NCBI GenBank assembly: GCA_003573635.1
Contig: QUTJ01031276.1
Coordinates: 1-10,635, forward strand
Length of the DNA stretch: 10,635 bases
Source of the DNA: Goniomonas avonlea
Taxonomy: Eukaryota; Cryptophyceae; Goniomonadida; Goniomonadaceae
Direction of reading: 5' to 3'
The notes below the pieces were generated by a model. The model worked only from the letters and a program-made list of their open reading frames with translations. It was not told the origin of the DNA and searched no databases. Position numbers and translations under genes: made by a program. Numbering within the stretch: position 1 is the stretch's first letter; each line of letters opens with the position of its first letter. This document shows positions 1 to 7,671 of this stretch, in pieces.

Positions 1-11
1 GTGTCAGTGTC

Positions 12-503
12 GTGCGACCATGCCTTCACCCATTTCAATATACACGTCATTTTACAACCGGTCTCCGCCGTTCTTGCTCACCACAAAGTCGAGCTCCCTG
101 GACGGTGATGGCATCCGCGCTCCACCATCGAGCCTGTCGTGCCGTATCCGTCCAGACCACTGTGGTGCGGTCGCTCGTGGCGGCAGCTCGACGGATCCAA
201 AACGTCGCCTCTGAGACATCACCCGGTCGGCACACGCTCCAGGCATGCGGTATTTGCGGCGCGTCCCCACCCGTGGACGATCCCTATCACATTTGTTGTA
301 TCTGTACACGAGCCATGTGTGGCATCTGCGCGACCATGGTGTGTTGCTTCGCGCCGGAGCTCACATTGCCGACATGTGCACAGTGTGCCGACGACAAGTT
401 TGCGTACGGGCGTTTCAAGCACAGTGAGCCTGGCACAACTGACCACACCTTGCACTCGGCCGCGATGACCGGAATCTCCGATGGCACGACCCTGGGAGCA
501 TGA
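12..503 (+). CDS. ORF with an eight-cysteine FYVE/treble-clef-like zinc finger, otherwise unrecognised
   Basis: This is an open frame of 163 codons. Residues 79-125 hold CX2C-X12-CX2C-X4-CX2C-X15-CX2C (Cys 79/82, 95/98, 103/106, 122/125), which is the cysteine spacing of FYVE-type and related double-zinc treble-clef fingers. The basic R(R/K)HHCR motif that lets true FYVE domains bind PI3P is missing: here the second pair reads HICCIC. Lipid binding is therefore not supported, and a structural or protein-binding finger is more likely. The N-terminal 70 residues are rich in Arg and Ser and look non-descript. The start is not certain, because the frame could be an exon or the 3' part of a longer reading frame. 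The tail after residue 126 has no motif. It lies downstream of, and antiparallel to, the RNase H relic, so it may belong to another mobile element. The cysteine pattern on this strand argues that this strand, not the overlapping antisense frame, was coding. Confidence 0.45.
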   Translation: MRPCLHPFQYTRHFTTGLRRSCSPQSRAPWTVMASALHHRACRAVSVQTTVVRSLVAAARRIQNVASETSPGRHTLQACGICGASPPVDDPYHICCICTRAMCGICATMVCCFAPELTLPTCAQCADDKFAYGRFKHSEPGTTDHTLHSAAMTGISDGTTLGA

Positions 504-1013
504 CGCTCGTTGGCGGGGAGGCCCTCCTCCGGTGGACTGAGGAACACATCCTCATCCATCGGCGCTGAGGGCTCCGGCATAAACTGCCACCGCAAGCTCG
601 TCCGGGGATGACGACTCATGGGTCCAAGGCGGCAGCGTACCTGCCGGCCTATGTCAGTCCCCGTGTCCGCGGAGCCACACCTCAACAGGCCAATGAGTCA
701 CAGGGGCAAGTGTGCGAGTCGGTGTGGGTGCAGGGAACGGGAATAGCGCCGGCGTATGCTCAAAGCGCGAAGTGCCTGGTGGCCAGACGAGTTGAAACAG
801 GAAATCGGCCAGTGGGAGCTGTGCACGCGCGCGTCTCTCCGTCCACGTCCGTAGACAAGGCCAGATGAGTGTTGTGGTGTACTGGACTGATCTCTGCAAT
901 ACGAGATAGTCGACCAGGGGACCCAGCTTGGAAAAGTTGGGGTTGATGAACCACGACCACCCTCGGAGGGGTTCCTCGAGGAAACTCTGGCGCCACCAGC
1001 AACGGTGTGGGGC
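504..1013. other. No gene recognised between zinc-finger ORF and RNase H relic
   Basis: Several open frames overlap here on both strands, but none shows a domain or a consistent coding pattern. On the minus strand this is the stretch just downstream of the stop codon (TGA, complement of 1014-1016) that ends the RNase H relic, so it may be the 3' untranslated or terminal part of that element. No long terminal repeat or poly-A tract was seen. Confidence 0.4.
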
Positions 1014-1516
1014 TCAAGCGTTAAGCCCCAAGCCAGCGGCGAACGCCTCTGCATGCCTCTCGAGCCCGGTGCGAAAATACTCGCGCAAAGAATAGTCGGC
1101 TGAGGAAGGCCTGATATAGAAGTGAGACAACGCGTCAGCCTTGTGTTGATGACGCCCGCGATATGGATGCACACGACGTCTAACCCCAACACGACGCCGG
1201 CGTCCTTGAACTCCTTTGCGACCCTGTCAAGTGCCACACTGGGCGAGTAGCCGCGGTTGAACGCTGACTGCCTGCGTGTTGTCTATACGGAACAGTACGC
1301 GGGGGTCCCCGTCTCGCCCGGGGACGAGCATCGGCCAAAGCGCATCAGCGCGACGAGGGCTGCGTTGCCTTCTCCAACCGAGATGTGCGGCCACACGTAG
1401 TCAGGCCGGTAGAAAGCAGCGAAAGACTCCTCCTCGAAATAGCCCCGATACTCGCCGGCGGCGTCCGTCGTGATGACGGGGACGCCATGTGCCGTGGTGC
1501 TAGCGGCGTCCGCCAC
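1014..1516 (-). pseudogene. RNase H domain of a reverse-transcribing element (DIRS-like), frameshifted
   Basis: Read from 1516 down to 1014, this is a retroelement RNase H, which degrades RNA in RNA-DNA hybrids during reverse transcription. All four expected acidic positions can be placed: Asp in VITTDAAGEY (codon at 1463-1465), Glu in SVGEGNAAL (1370-1372), Asp in FRIDNTQAV (1281-1283) and Asp in ADALSH (1134-1136). Before the last lies HIAGVINT, matching the H-x-x-G-x-x-N-x-x-A-D-x-L-S tail typical of DIRS/Ngaro-type and related elements. The reading frame changes three times, near 1310, near 1255 and near 1141, so no functional protein can be made. The frame ends at TGA (complement of 1014-1016), about 40 codons after ADALSH. 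No integrase follows, which fits elements whose pol ends at RNase H. The matching RT lies next to it but on the opposite strand. The family assignment is from motif knowledge. The exact clade is inferred. Confidence 0.8.
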
Positions 1517-1517
1517 T

Positions 1518-1787
1518 GGTGGCGACCTTCAATTTGGTGCGCTGCACTGCCCGATTGGACCGGCGACGCCAGCATCGTCAGCGATGACGCCTGCATCGGC
1601 GGGCGCAGCAGCAGCATCACCAGCGACGGCCAAGGTACCACCGACCAAGGCTGCGCCCGACGACGCTTGCGACTGCGGCAACAAAGGTCATTCGAGATCG
1701 AACTGCCGCATCCTGAAGAGCGACAACAAGCTCCGCGAGGTGGTTAAGGGAGGAGAGATGGTTCGGCTTCGATTCGCGTGTCATTGA
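1518..1787 (+). pseudogene. Gag C-terminal part with a CCHC-like zinc knuckle
   Basis: The plus frame (open from 1470, but the recognisable part starts after about 1518) has a low-complexity Ala/Pro/Ser/Thr linker (about 1555-1650) and then CDCGNKGHSRSNC at 1668-1706. This is the nucleocapsid zinc-knuckle pattern C-x2-C-x4-H-x4-C with one residue missing between the first two cysteines (C-x1-C). The CG-x3-H-x4-C part is canonical. Such knuckles bind RNA during packaging of retroelement transcripts. A linker followed by a knuckle and then by pol is the expected gag/pol junction. The frame stops at 1785-1787 and pol resumes in another frame at about 1789. Whether the C-x1-C is an old mutation or a lineage variant cannot be told. 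Upstream, the gag body is not in this orientation; a gag-like protein lies at 3270-4267 on the other strand. Confidence 0.6.
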
Positions 1788-1788
1788 A

Positions 1789-3282
1789 GTGCGGATCGAA
1801 CACGACCACACTCACCCACTATGGTCGCAACAAGTACCACCGTTGGAGTCAGCTGACACACACCATCGTGAGCTGTTCGATCAGACAACCGTCGCTGGCA
1901 TGCATGACTCGGAGGACGGCTTGTATGTGCCATCAGGACGCCCACAGCTCGATTGGCGAGAGTGGGCAGCGCGCGGCGCACCACTCGAGGTCGTTGAGGG
2001 CATCCGTTATGGGTGGAAGTATGACTACTGGCGTGAGCCTACGCCGGACGATTGCACAAACCGCCCATCGCCTCTCACCAAGGTCAACGGGTCGTCGCTC
2101 GATCGAGGCGGACCTGATCCGCCGTTCTCGGCGCAGCGATAGTTCCGAGTTGCCACAGGCACGGGCAAGTGGGAGGGACCCCTCTCTTAAACCTATGCAT
2201 TACGTGGACAAGTTGCGCGACGAGGGTTCTGTCAAGTGGCGCTTGGTGTTCGATGCCAAGCGTTCTGGTCACAACGACGCGTGCAANCGTGCCACTGTTA
2301 TATACTGTGAGGTGGATGACGCCATGGACATCACAAGGCCCAATTCGATCCAATACAACAGACGAGCCTGATGCGTTCCTCGGGAAGCCTCGCCACTGGA
2401 CGGTGCGAGACGCTGTATCAGTTATCGATCCGGCAACAGGCTTCGCGTGGAGGCACACATCAGTAGTCTTCGGCACGACTGATGGGCCACATATTCAATG
2501 TCCATGTTCCACCACGGTCACATACATGCGCAGTGAAGGTTGGGGCGGTGCGCCAGCATCGGAAGGACCTAAGTCATGATAGACGACTATTACGGCGTCT
2601 GCCCGCGAGACGACGGGGACGACCCCATGCGCTCCACACGCGAGGCACTGGGCCATTTGACTGGTTTGCTCACGCGGTTAGGCGTCGGGTGGCAGGACAA
2701 GGCGGATAAGACCATGGTCGGTACTGTTTCGCGTTTAAGGGAATCATTATCGATCCTGTCAAGGACATCGTTTCTGTCCAAGACGTCAAGCTCAAGAAGG
2801 GTTTGGTGCTACGAGCCAAGGCACTACTGGAGGACGCACACTCATCTCAAGGTCGAGTCAAAGCTCTAGACGTCGCCAAAGTTACCGGACGCGCCAACTA
2901 CACAGCATCGTATTCGCGTGGTGGCAAGTCGCGCCTGTACTCTTTCATCCGTGTGCTGTACCCTCGACTGAGATTCGACATCAGCACGGGCGAGATCGAC
3001 AGACAGTGGGGCGACCCATTTGCGACGAGGCCATCAGACCGCTTCGTCACGCGCAAGAGCAGGGTCGTGGGTACGATCCTGTACGAGCGCACATGGACCG
3101 AGTCGGACATGGTCGTCCTCACTCCCCAGGCGGTCCGAGACATTGAGTGGTGGATCGATCACGTGCACGATCGCAACGGAGTTTGCGTGGACCTTGACAA
3201 GCCATACAGAGGTATGTGGAAACCGTGGCGTATCATCCCTGGGCTGATCGACAGCACTGAGTCCCACGCCGCCATGCGTTAA
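1789..3282 (+). pseudogene. Reverse transcriptase of a DIRS-like retroelement, multiple frameshifts
   Basis: This is the RT part of pol, which copies element RNA into DNA. In order: an N-terminal leader (1789 to about 2090, with GAPLEVVEGIRYGWKYD); the fingers segment SVKWRLVFDAKRSGHNDA in a second frame (about 2230-2285); a motif-B-like VVFGTTDGP in a third frame (about 2460-2490); the catalytic motif C as MIDDYYG (2576-2596); the following LTRLGVGWQDKADKT; FAFKGIIIDP after another frame change near 2722; and a connection region ending in RDIEWWIDHV (about 3135-3165). The WW after a long connection segment is usual in DIRS/Ngaro/PAT-type polymerases. Motif A is not clear; VIDPATGF is a weak candidate. 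At least four frame changes, a stop before motif C and an ambiguous base (N at 2287) show that it is not functional. The RNase H that should follow directly is absent on this strand and is found inverted at 1014-1516. Ty3-like or BEL elements are a less likely alternative. Confidence 0.78.
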
Positions 3283-4267
3283 GCTCTTGAGCAAAATGGC
3301 GTTCGGCGTCGCGAAAGATCGCCTTGTCCCACATAGCCTCCCATCGAGTCTGCTGCTGACAGGCACGACGGAAAAGAAGCAAGTAGACAAGGCCAGCGGC
3401 CATCCGTGCTGCTTCTCAATGGCAGTGATGTGGGTGATGGCGTACGCAATGCACAATGCCGCTCGAACCCTGGTGGACTTAGGTGTCTTCTGCGTGAGGT
3501 CCGTGAAGGTGGGTCTGTCTCACGGCCTCCAACAGCGTGATCACCTTGGTCATACTCCTCGGTCGCGACAGCATTGTGCCGTGCTCGTTCGCGACCGGGC
3601 GCTCCCAGCATGTGTACAGAGTGTAGGACGCCAACTGCTTCTCCATCCTTGTTTTGTTTTGTGTGTCATTACCAAATCCGACTGGCCAATCACCTGCATG
3701 GTAGAGCCTCTCGAATTCGGCGGCCTTGCCAGTGGAAGCTGGCGCAATCCCGCGAGCTGCTGCACCTCCAGGTGTGGCGGCGGAAGCCTTTGCAATGGGC
3801 GTCATAACCCCGACATTGAATTTGATTTCAGCCTCCTTGCCAAGGTTGACACAGTAATTGCAGACCACAAGGTTCGCCTCGGTCATCAGCACCTTGCCTC
3901 CTGCCTCCTCCAGGCACTCGAGATGTGCAATGAAGGACAAGAAGCGCATTGGCGAAGTTGAGCCGAGCCGGCTAACTCGCGACCGCTACGAAGCCGGCAG
4001 ACCGCTATGCAACACTTCGCAGCCCAGGCTGCTCGAGTCAAACATGAAAAATCTTCTCTGGAAGCCAGTGGGTGCGATCGGTCTTGATGGTAGGTTTGCC
4101 AGAGTGCAAAGTCGACTACGGCAGCTCCGCCCAAGGAGAGTCTCCTTGAAGGAGGTTGGCCGGAGCGGCGTGGTTGACGCAGTATCCTGGTCCATCTGCT
4201 GGGCAACCAAAGAATCGACATCAAAACCTGGGCACTTGTCGGGCTCTGCTGCGAACCCAGAAAAGCT
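3270..4267 (-). pseudogene. Gag-like protein relic, broken
   Basis: On the minus strand one frame is open from 4267 to 3479 apart from a single TAG (complement of 3986-3988). It starts near FSGFAAEPDKCPGFDVDS and contains RFLSFIAHLECLEEAGG, NYCVNLGKEAEIKF and a Pro/Ala/Gly linker. After a frame change the 3' part (about 3430-3270) reads naturally as RMAAGLVYLLLFRRACQ and DAERHFAQELNAW. Residue composition is protein-like here and poor in the overlapping plus frames. No named domain is recognised. Size (about 330 residues), helical character and position suggest the capsid region of the retroelement whose zinc knuckle sits at 1668-1706. This is inference from context, not from a motif. An ATG is possible at 4208-4210 but the true start is unknown. 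A DNA-binding or recombinase N-terminal domain is an alternative I could not exclude. Confidence 0.5.
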
Positions 4268-4390
4268 TCATAAAGCCATTGGAGAAGCTCTGGATGAGTT
4301 AGAAAGTTGAAGGAAAAAGCAGTGCTGTGCTCAATCAGCCAGAATAAAACCAAAGAGCAGACCAGCGCTGTGTTCCAAGTTTCCAGAGCA

Positions 4391-4456
4391 GTCAGTTGGA
4401 TTTGACTCGATTCCGGATTGACACGTCATTCCGTAATCAGTCAAATCCAAACTAAC
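4391..4456. repeat. 60-bp near-perfect palindrome (potential hairpin)
   Basis: AGTTGGATTTGACT at 4394-4407 is matched by AGTCAAATCCAAACT at 4439-4453 as an inverted repeat with one extra T. The 30 bases between them (4408-4437) are themselves self-complementary at about 24 of 30 positions, so the whole block can fold as one long stem with almost no loop. A few flanking bases also pair (GTCAGTT against AACTAAC). There is no coding frame over it. It could be a small fold-back element or the remains of an inverted duplication. Confidence 0.7.
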
Positions 4457-4686
4457 GGAAAGCTGGTCATATGTCCCTAGAGATGCCAGTTCGAGTAAGT
4501 AACTTACTACAAGTAGGTATCTCGTACTCTCTTGCAGTGATACAAACTATTGTAGCACCAAAGGTCCAACACACGACACACACACAGAGTCACACAACTG
4601 CATTTGAATTAGGTCGGGGGAAACATAAGCATGTGCTGATACTACAAGCGAGGTGATACTCCACTATTTGGAGCCCGATTTGCGAC
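4457..4686. other. Non-coding spacer with CA-rich tract
   Basis: No supportable gene. The stretch holds a 7-bp stem with one-base loop (AGTAAGT at 4494-4500 and ACTTACT at 4502-4508) and a CA-rich microsatellite-like tract at about 4569-4598. It separates the palindrome from the terminal-inverted-repeat structure that starts at 4687. Confidence 0.5.
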
Positions 4687-5008
4687 CTGAGCAGCTCTAG
4701 CTGCAGATCTAATCACACCTAGCTCAGCGTAAATCCTGCTCTCATTCCTCTCCTTCCCATACACCATTGTGTTACACCTGGAGGGGCCCACATACATGAC
4801 AGAGCCCACGACCGAAGGGAAACAATCGCTGGAAGACCTGGGAGAGCTGCCCCAAAGCAATGAATGGGCCTGTTTGTTGGTGAGTGAGTAGAATGTGTGT
4901 GTGTCAGCACAATCAGTTTCTCTGATTTATTCCCGAGTCACTGAGAGGAATGAGAGCAGGTTTCACAATGAGCTAGACATGATTAGATCTACAGCTAGAG
5001 CTGCTCAG
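4687..5008. mobile_element. Putative fold-back/MITE-like element with 66-nt terminal inverted repeats
   Basis: The 66 bases 4687-4752 match the reverse complement of 4943-5008 with 8 mismatches and no gaps (58 of 66). Outer ends read CTGAGCAG on the left and CTGCTCAG on the right. The best-conserved parts are the outer 17 bases (perfect) and the inner 18 bases (perfect, GAGAGGAATGAGAGCAGG on the right arm). The 190-nt interior has no coding potential and holds a GT-rich tract near 4893-4902. Long inverted arms around a short non-coding core suit a non-autonomous DNA transposon or fold-back element. No target-site duplication is visible next to the arms. CTGCTCAG is repeated directly at 5009-5016, which may reflect slippage or mean that the true edge lies elsewhere. 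The superfamily cannot be assigned. Confidence 0.6.
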
Positions 5009-5016
5009 CTGCTCAG

Positions 5017-5390
5017 ATCTGAAATCAGACACTAACTCGTGGAGTTGACACCAAGTGTGTTTTGTCAGTTCTGCACACTAAAAGGTCTGAGCTGTGGTAT
5101 GAGATTAGAATATGGGTTCTATCCTAATATTTCTATCCAGGCAGTGAACGGCCGTCGCCGTTTCTTCAGGCATGCTGACCCTGTCGCTGACCTCCTTTGT
5201 CCATTGTTGGCTTTTGCCACTCTAACCACGACTTCTGCCATCATGGCCTTTTAGGAGCGACATGAAACACCTTTTAGGAGTACATCAGAGCTATGGAAAC
5301 GAGACAACAACTTGTTGCTGGAGCCTCTGGCAGGTGCAGGGGTAGCCAAGTCTGACAGTGTGGTAACAGAGGTAGGCAGGGTGGAGTCGA
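5017..5390. other. Non-coding stretch, no gene recognised
   Basis: A 71-codon plus frame (5039-5254, opening at GTG rather than ATG) is present but shows no motif and no partner frame, so it is not called a gene. The rest joins the fold-back element to the TTGACAGG repeat block. Nothing else could be recognised. Confidence 0.4.
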
Positions 5391-5693
5391 GTTTGACAGG
5401 TAGACGGGAAGGTAGAGGAAGATAGAGGAAGTTTGAGATTGACAGGTCGTTGACCGGGCGCCGAGACAATAGTCCAAGAGTGGCAGTGGTGGGAAGCAGC
5501 TCCCAACCCAGACGCACTTGCTCACAGCAGCACCTTGTGTCTCATCTGGAGGCGGAAGTGATTGACAGAGTGTAGAGGAGGGGAAGTGTTTGACAGGGGA
5601 CCAGAGTGTGACAGGGTAGAGGAGGGGAAGTGTTTGACAGGTAGTCAGGAAGATTGGAGTTTGACAGGTCGTTGACCGTGCAAGAGCCGAGAC
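5353..5693. repeat. Cluster of TTGACAGG-containing direct repeats
   Basis: TGACAG occurs eight times on the plus strand between 5353 and 5667, mostly within (T)TTGACAGG. Larger exact copies are nested in it. A 26-mer beginning GTAGAGGAGGGG lies at 5572-5597 and 5616-5641, 44 bases apart. An 18-mer, TTGACAGGTCGTTGACCG, lies at 5439-5456 and 5661-5678, and both copies are followed shortly by GCCGAGAC. TTTGACAGGTAG precedes each of these 18-mers (5392 and 5634). The pattern is a degenerate minisatellite with insertions and deletions between units. The minus-strand open frame across it (repeated Thr-Cys-Gln-Thr) is a by-product of the repeat and is not called as a gene. Confidence 0.7.
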
Positions 5694-5726
5694 GATGGTA
5701 AACGAGTGGCCTCCGAGTGGTGACAC

Positions 5727-5974
5727 GGTATATGTGTTAGCCCAAGTGCAAGTTCACAAGTCGAGATGTTACCCTGAGGATACCTACTTCGCCCAGCGGC
5801 CAGATGCGGCCCACTTTGGTGGCATTTGCTGCTTCCCAACAAGGCAAACCCACCTGGTATGCCAACCAAAGACACAAGAGTCGTTAATTTTGGCTGCAGC
5901 TGCTGGTACCGCCAGACGAGTAATCCTGTAAAGGGACCTGGTTGTATGATTTGCACAGCCGCCTCGCGCAGGTC
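5727..5974. other. Spacer with no supported gene
   Basis: Short plus frames overlap here (5695-5931 and 5826-6101), the second with scattered cysteines, but neither shows a recognised motif. The second runs antisense into the polymerase relic. This may be the eroded downstream part of the DNA polymerase, but no polymerase motif could be read in it on the minus strand. Confidence 0.35.
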
Positions 5975-6661
5975 CTACGCCGTGATGCCTCTCAAGGACA
6001 CCAAGTACAGGGTTGCAGGAAAAGACCCTGTCAGTCCTCCTGAGAGTGTCGGCACTTTCCCTAGACTGTCAAGTTGTTCATACAGTCCAAACCTAGCGTG
6101 AGAGGTTGTAAAACAAGCAATAAATATGTTGGTTTTGAAATTATTAGAGATGACCTCGTGTTTAGGGGTGTAGGACACACCCATCAGATAGAAGCTATAG
6201 ATGTCAAAATTGGATAGTCTTTGCGGAATGTGCCAGGGTTACAATCAAACTCTGTCTTAGTGGTTACATATTTGTAGACTGACTTGACGGGATAATCCCC
6301 AAATTTGCCCCAGAGGCTGTTAAGGCAGAGCTTGGCGAGAGCTCTCTGACCTGGATTATTAGTGATAGTCTTAGGGTCAATAATGATCTCTGTTTTCAGA
6401 GCAATACCATTCACGAAATTGACCTTATCTTTCTCGGTCTTGACATAAGCAGGAAATCCGGAGTTCTGGATCTTTTGCTTGAGAAAGTGACTGATATAAC
6501 TCTTAAAGAGAGAGTCAAAACTTTCCTCAAAGTGCCACACTTCATATGTGTCAAGAAGTTTCTCCTCCTTTTCGATAGCCTTCGGCACCTCAATTCCAAG
6601 TGCCTACAATAGCTTTCTCATCGTCAGTGTGTGTACAGTTGTGTGTCTGAGATTTGGTGCG
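5975..6661 (-). pseudogene. Family B (protein-primed) DNA polymerase relic, Maverick/Polinton-type
   Basis: Read from 6661 downward, this is the C-terminal part of a protein-primed family B DNA polymerase as carried by Maverick/Polinton elements, which replicate their own DNA. In order: NCTHTDDEKAIVGTWN (about 6595-6642), a frame change, VPKAIEKEEK and TYEVWHF, the FDSLFKSYISHFLKQKI segment, then motif B LAKLCLNSLWGKFG (about 6298-6339), which has the K-x3-N-S-x-W/Y-G residues that contact the incoming nucleotide. After a second frame change near 6190 comes FIACFTTSHARFGLYEQL (about 6073-6126). The catalytic motif C (Y-x-D-T-D-S) should follow within a few residues of LDSLGK, but the frame continues VPTLSGGLTG instead, so the active site is lost or deleted. 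There is also a TAG (6604-6606) in the main frame. The N-terminal exonuclease half is not in the window's adjacent sequence. Assignment to Maverick rather than a related viral or linear-plasmid polymerase is inference. Confidence 0.82.
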
Positions 6662-6983
6662 GTGTACGCTGTTGTCTGAGCTCCATGAATTGACGACGCC
6701 CCTCGTCTGGATGCAACACGCATTCCGACACTAACGAGGTTGCAGAAATCCCAATAGTGTGGCAACCTAACAAAGCGTTGGGTTTGCCGGACTTGTACTG
6801 GACAGATGGATCATGCAATCAACCTCCACGTATGACACTGATGCGGAGCACATCCACTTGTTGCTTCATTTTTTTTGCAACCAAAGACTTGGTGCAACTT
6901 CACCAAGTTGTTGTCGCGACCAGTGGTCAAAGTGGCTGCTTTTCCAAGAAGTCTGGGACTGGACTCCACCCATCCTGACTTGC

Positions 6984-7671
6984 TTAGCGAGCAGTGCCTG
7001 GCCCAGAGGACATCGATTCATCAGATGACAGTGCGGCTGATGATGGCTTCGCGCCGTGCATTCCAGTGCCCAAGATCATCACTTCACCCAGTGAAGGTCG
7101 TGGTCTGGGTGGGCACAATTCGTGTTTGTTCACCTCTCTCCAAACATCCCTGACCTGGTCTAAACTGATTGTTGAAACAAAATCGGCTACGAAAGTAGGC
7201 GAGTAGTCCCGGCCTGAGGTCACTTCGAGACCACCTTGATCGTGGAGATTGTGGAGATGGTCTAGCTTGTGACACAGCCAGACATGGTCTCTTTTGACCT
7301 TCTGCTTTACAAGGTTGAAGTGATGCCAATACACTTGCAGTTTGTATTGCTTGAGAATCAACGGGCCATGCTGCCTTAAGTACTCGCAAAACTGCGAGCA
7401 CCAAATCTGGTTGTCAGATCAGCTATTGCCGAATGAAGACCCTCCAAACACAGGATATGTTTGGAGGCCAAACATATCCTGTTGGGCCTCCAAGAAGTTG
7501 AAATGTAATGCTAGCTCCGTCGGTTGTTTGTATTTGAGAGCATCCATCCATGCAGCCATGACAGGCTTCTCACCATCCAATAGATTTCAAACCCTTTCTG
7601 TGCTTGGCTAGCGATTTTTCGTCAGATTCAAATCCTCCTAGGATGTCGAACAGTCCATAGGATTTTTCATC
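6984..7671 (-). pseudogene. Unrecognised protein relic, nearly open (one frameshift, one TGA)
   Basis: On the minus strand one frame is open from 7586 to 6984 with a single TGA (complement of 7419-7421). An upstream piece in another frame (7671 to about 7580, containing GGFESDEKSLAKHRKGL) joins it by a one-base shift near 7580. Together they give about 225 residues of natural-looking sequence: PVMAAWMDALKYKQPTELAL, HFNFLEAQQDMFGLQ, QFCEYLRQHGPLILKQYKL, HHFNLVKQKVKRDHVWLCH, SPTFVADFVSTISLDQV, and an acidic/serine-rich tail (SSDESMSSGP). The middle is rich in Lys, His and Leu and probably helical. No family is recognised. It lies on the same strand as and just upstream of the polymerase relic, so it might belong to the same element, but no Maverick protein could be identified in it. 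Being almost intact, it seems younger than the RT fragments. Confidence 0.5.
7441..7491. repeat. Overlapping hairpins with mutually exclusive stems
   Basis: A 15-bp perfect stem joins 7450-7464 to 7468-7482 (core GGATATGTTTGG / CCAAACATATCC) with a three-base AGG loop. The same bases can instead form CCTCCAAACA (7441-7450) with TGTTTGGAGG (7458-7467), a 10-bp perfect stem with a 7-base loop, or GGAGGCC (7463-7469) with GGCCTCC (7485-7491). The block lies inside the reading frame of the unrecognised minus-strand relic. Confidence 0.75.

Noticed and set aside
287-685. 132-codon minus-strand frame antisense to the cysteine-rich ORF
   Set aside because: It has protein-like stretches but no motif, and the eight regularly spaced cysteines support the plus strand instead.
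698-1237. 179-codon minus-strand frame taken as a single gene
   Set aside because: Only the first 30 or so residues (down to about 1142) belong to the RNase H. After that the true frame moves, and the remainder is out-of-frame reading.
851-3396. Exact 14-base match GTAGACAAGGCCAG at 851-864 and 3383-3396, considered as a remnant of flanking repeats
   Set aside because: A match of this length is close to chance expectation in 10 kb and the similarity does not extend on either side.
3287-3961. 224-codon plus-strand frame
   Set aside because: It is antisense to the gag-like relic. Its composition (many Cys, His, Ser, Arg) looks like a shadow, while the minus frame has blocks typical of a folded protein.
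1-4267. Long terminal repeats flanking the retroelement pieces
   Set aside because: No direct repeat longer than about 14 bases was seen between the two sides, though decayed or split repeats could be missed by eye.
4480-4510. GTTCGAG considered as a tRNA T-loop
   Set aside because: No acceptor, D-arm or anticodon arm can be placed around it.
5274-5726. 150-codon minus-strand frame rich in Thr, Cys, Pro and Leu
   Set aside because: Its repeated peptide words come directly from the TTGACAGG repeats, so openness is a side effect of the repeat sequence.
5826-6101. 91-codon plus-strand frame with scattered cysteines
   Set aside because: It overlaps the polymerase relic antisense and has no regular metal-binding spacing.
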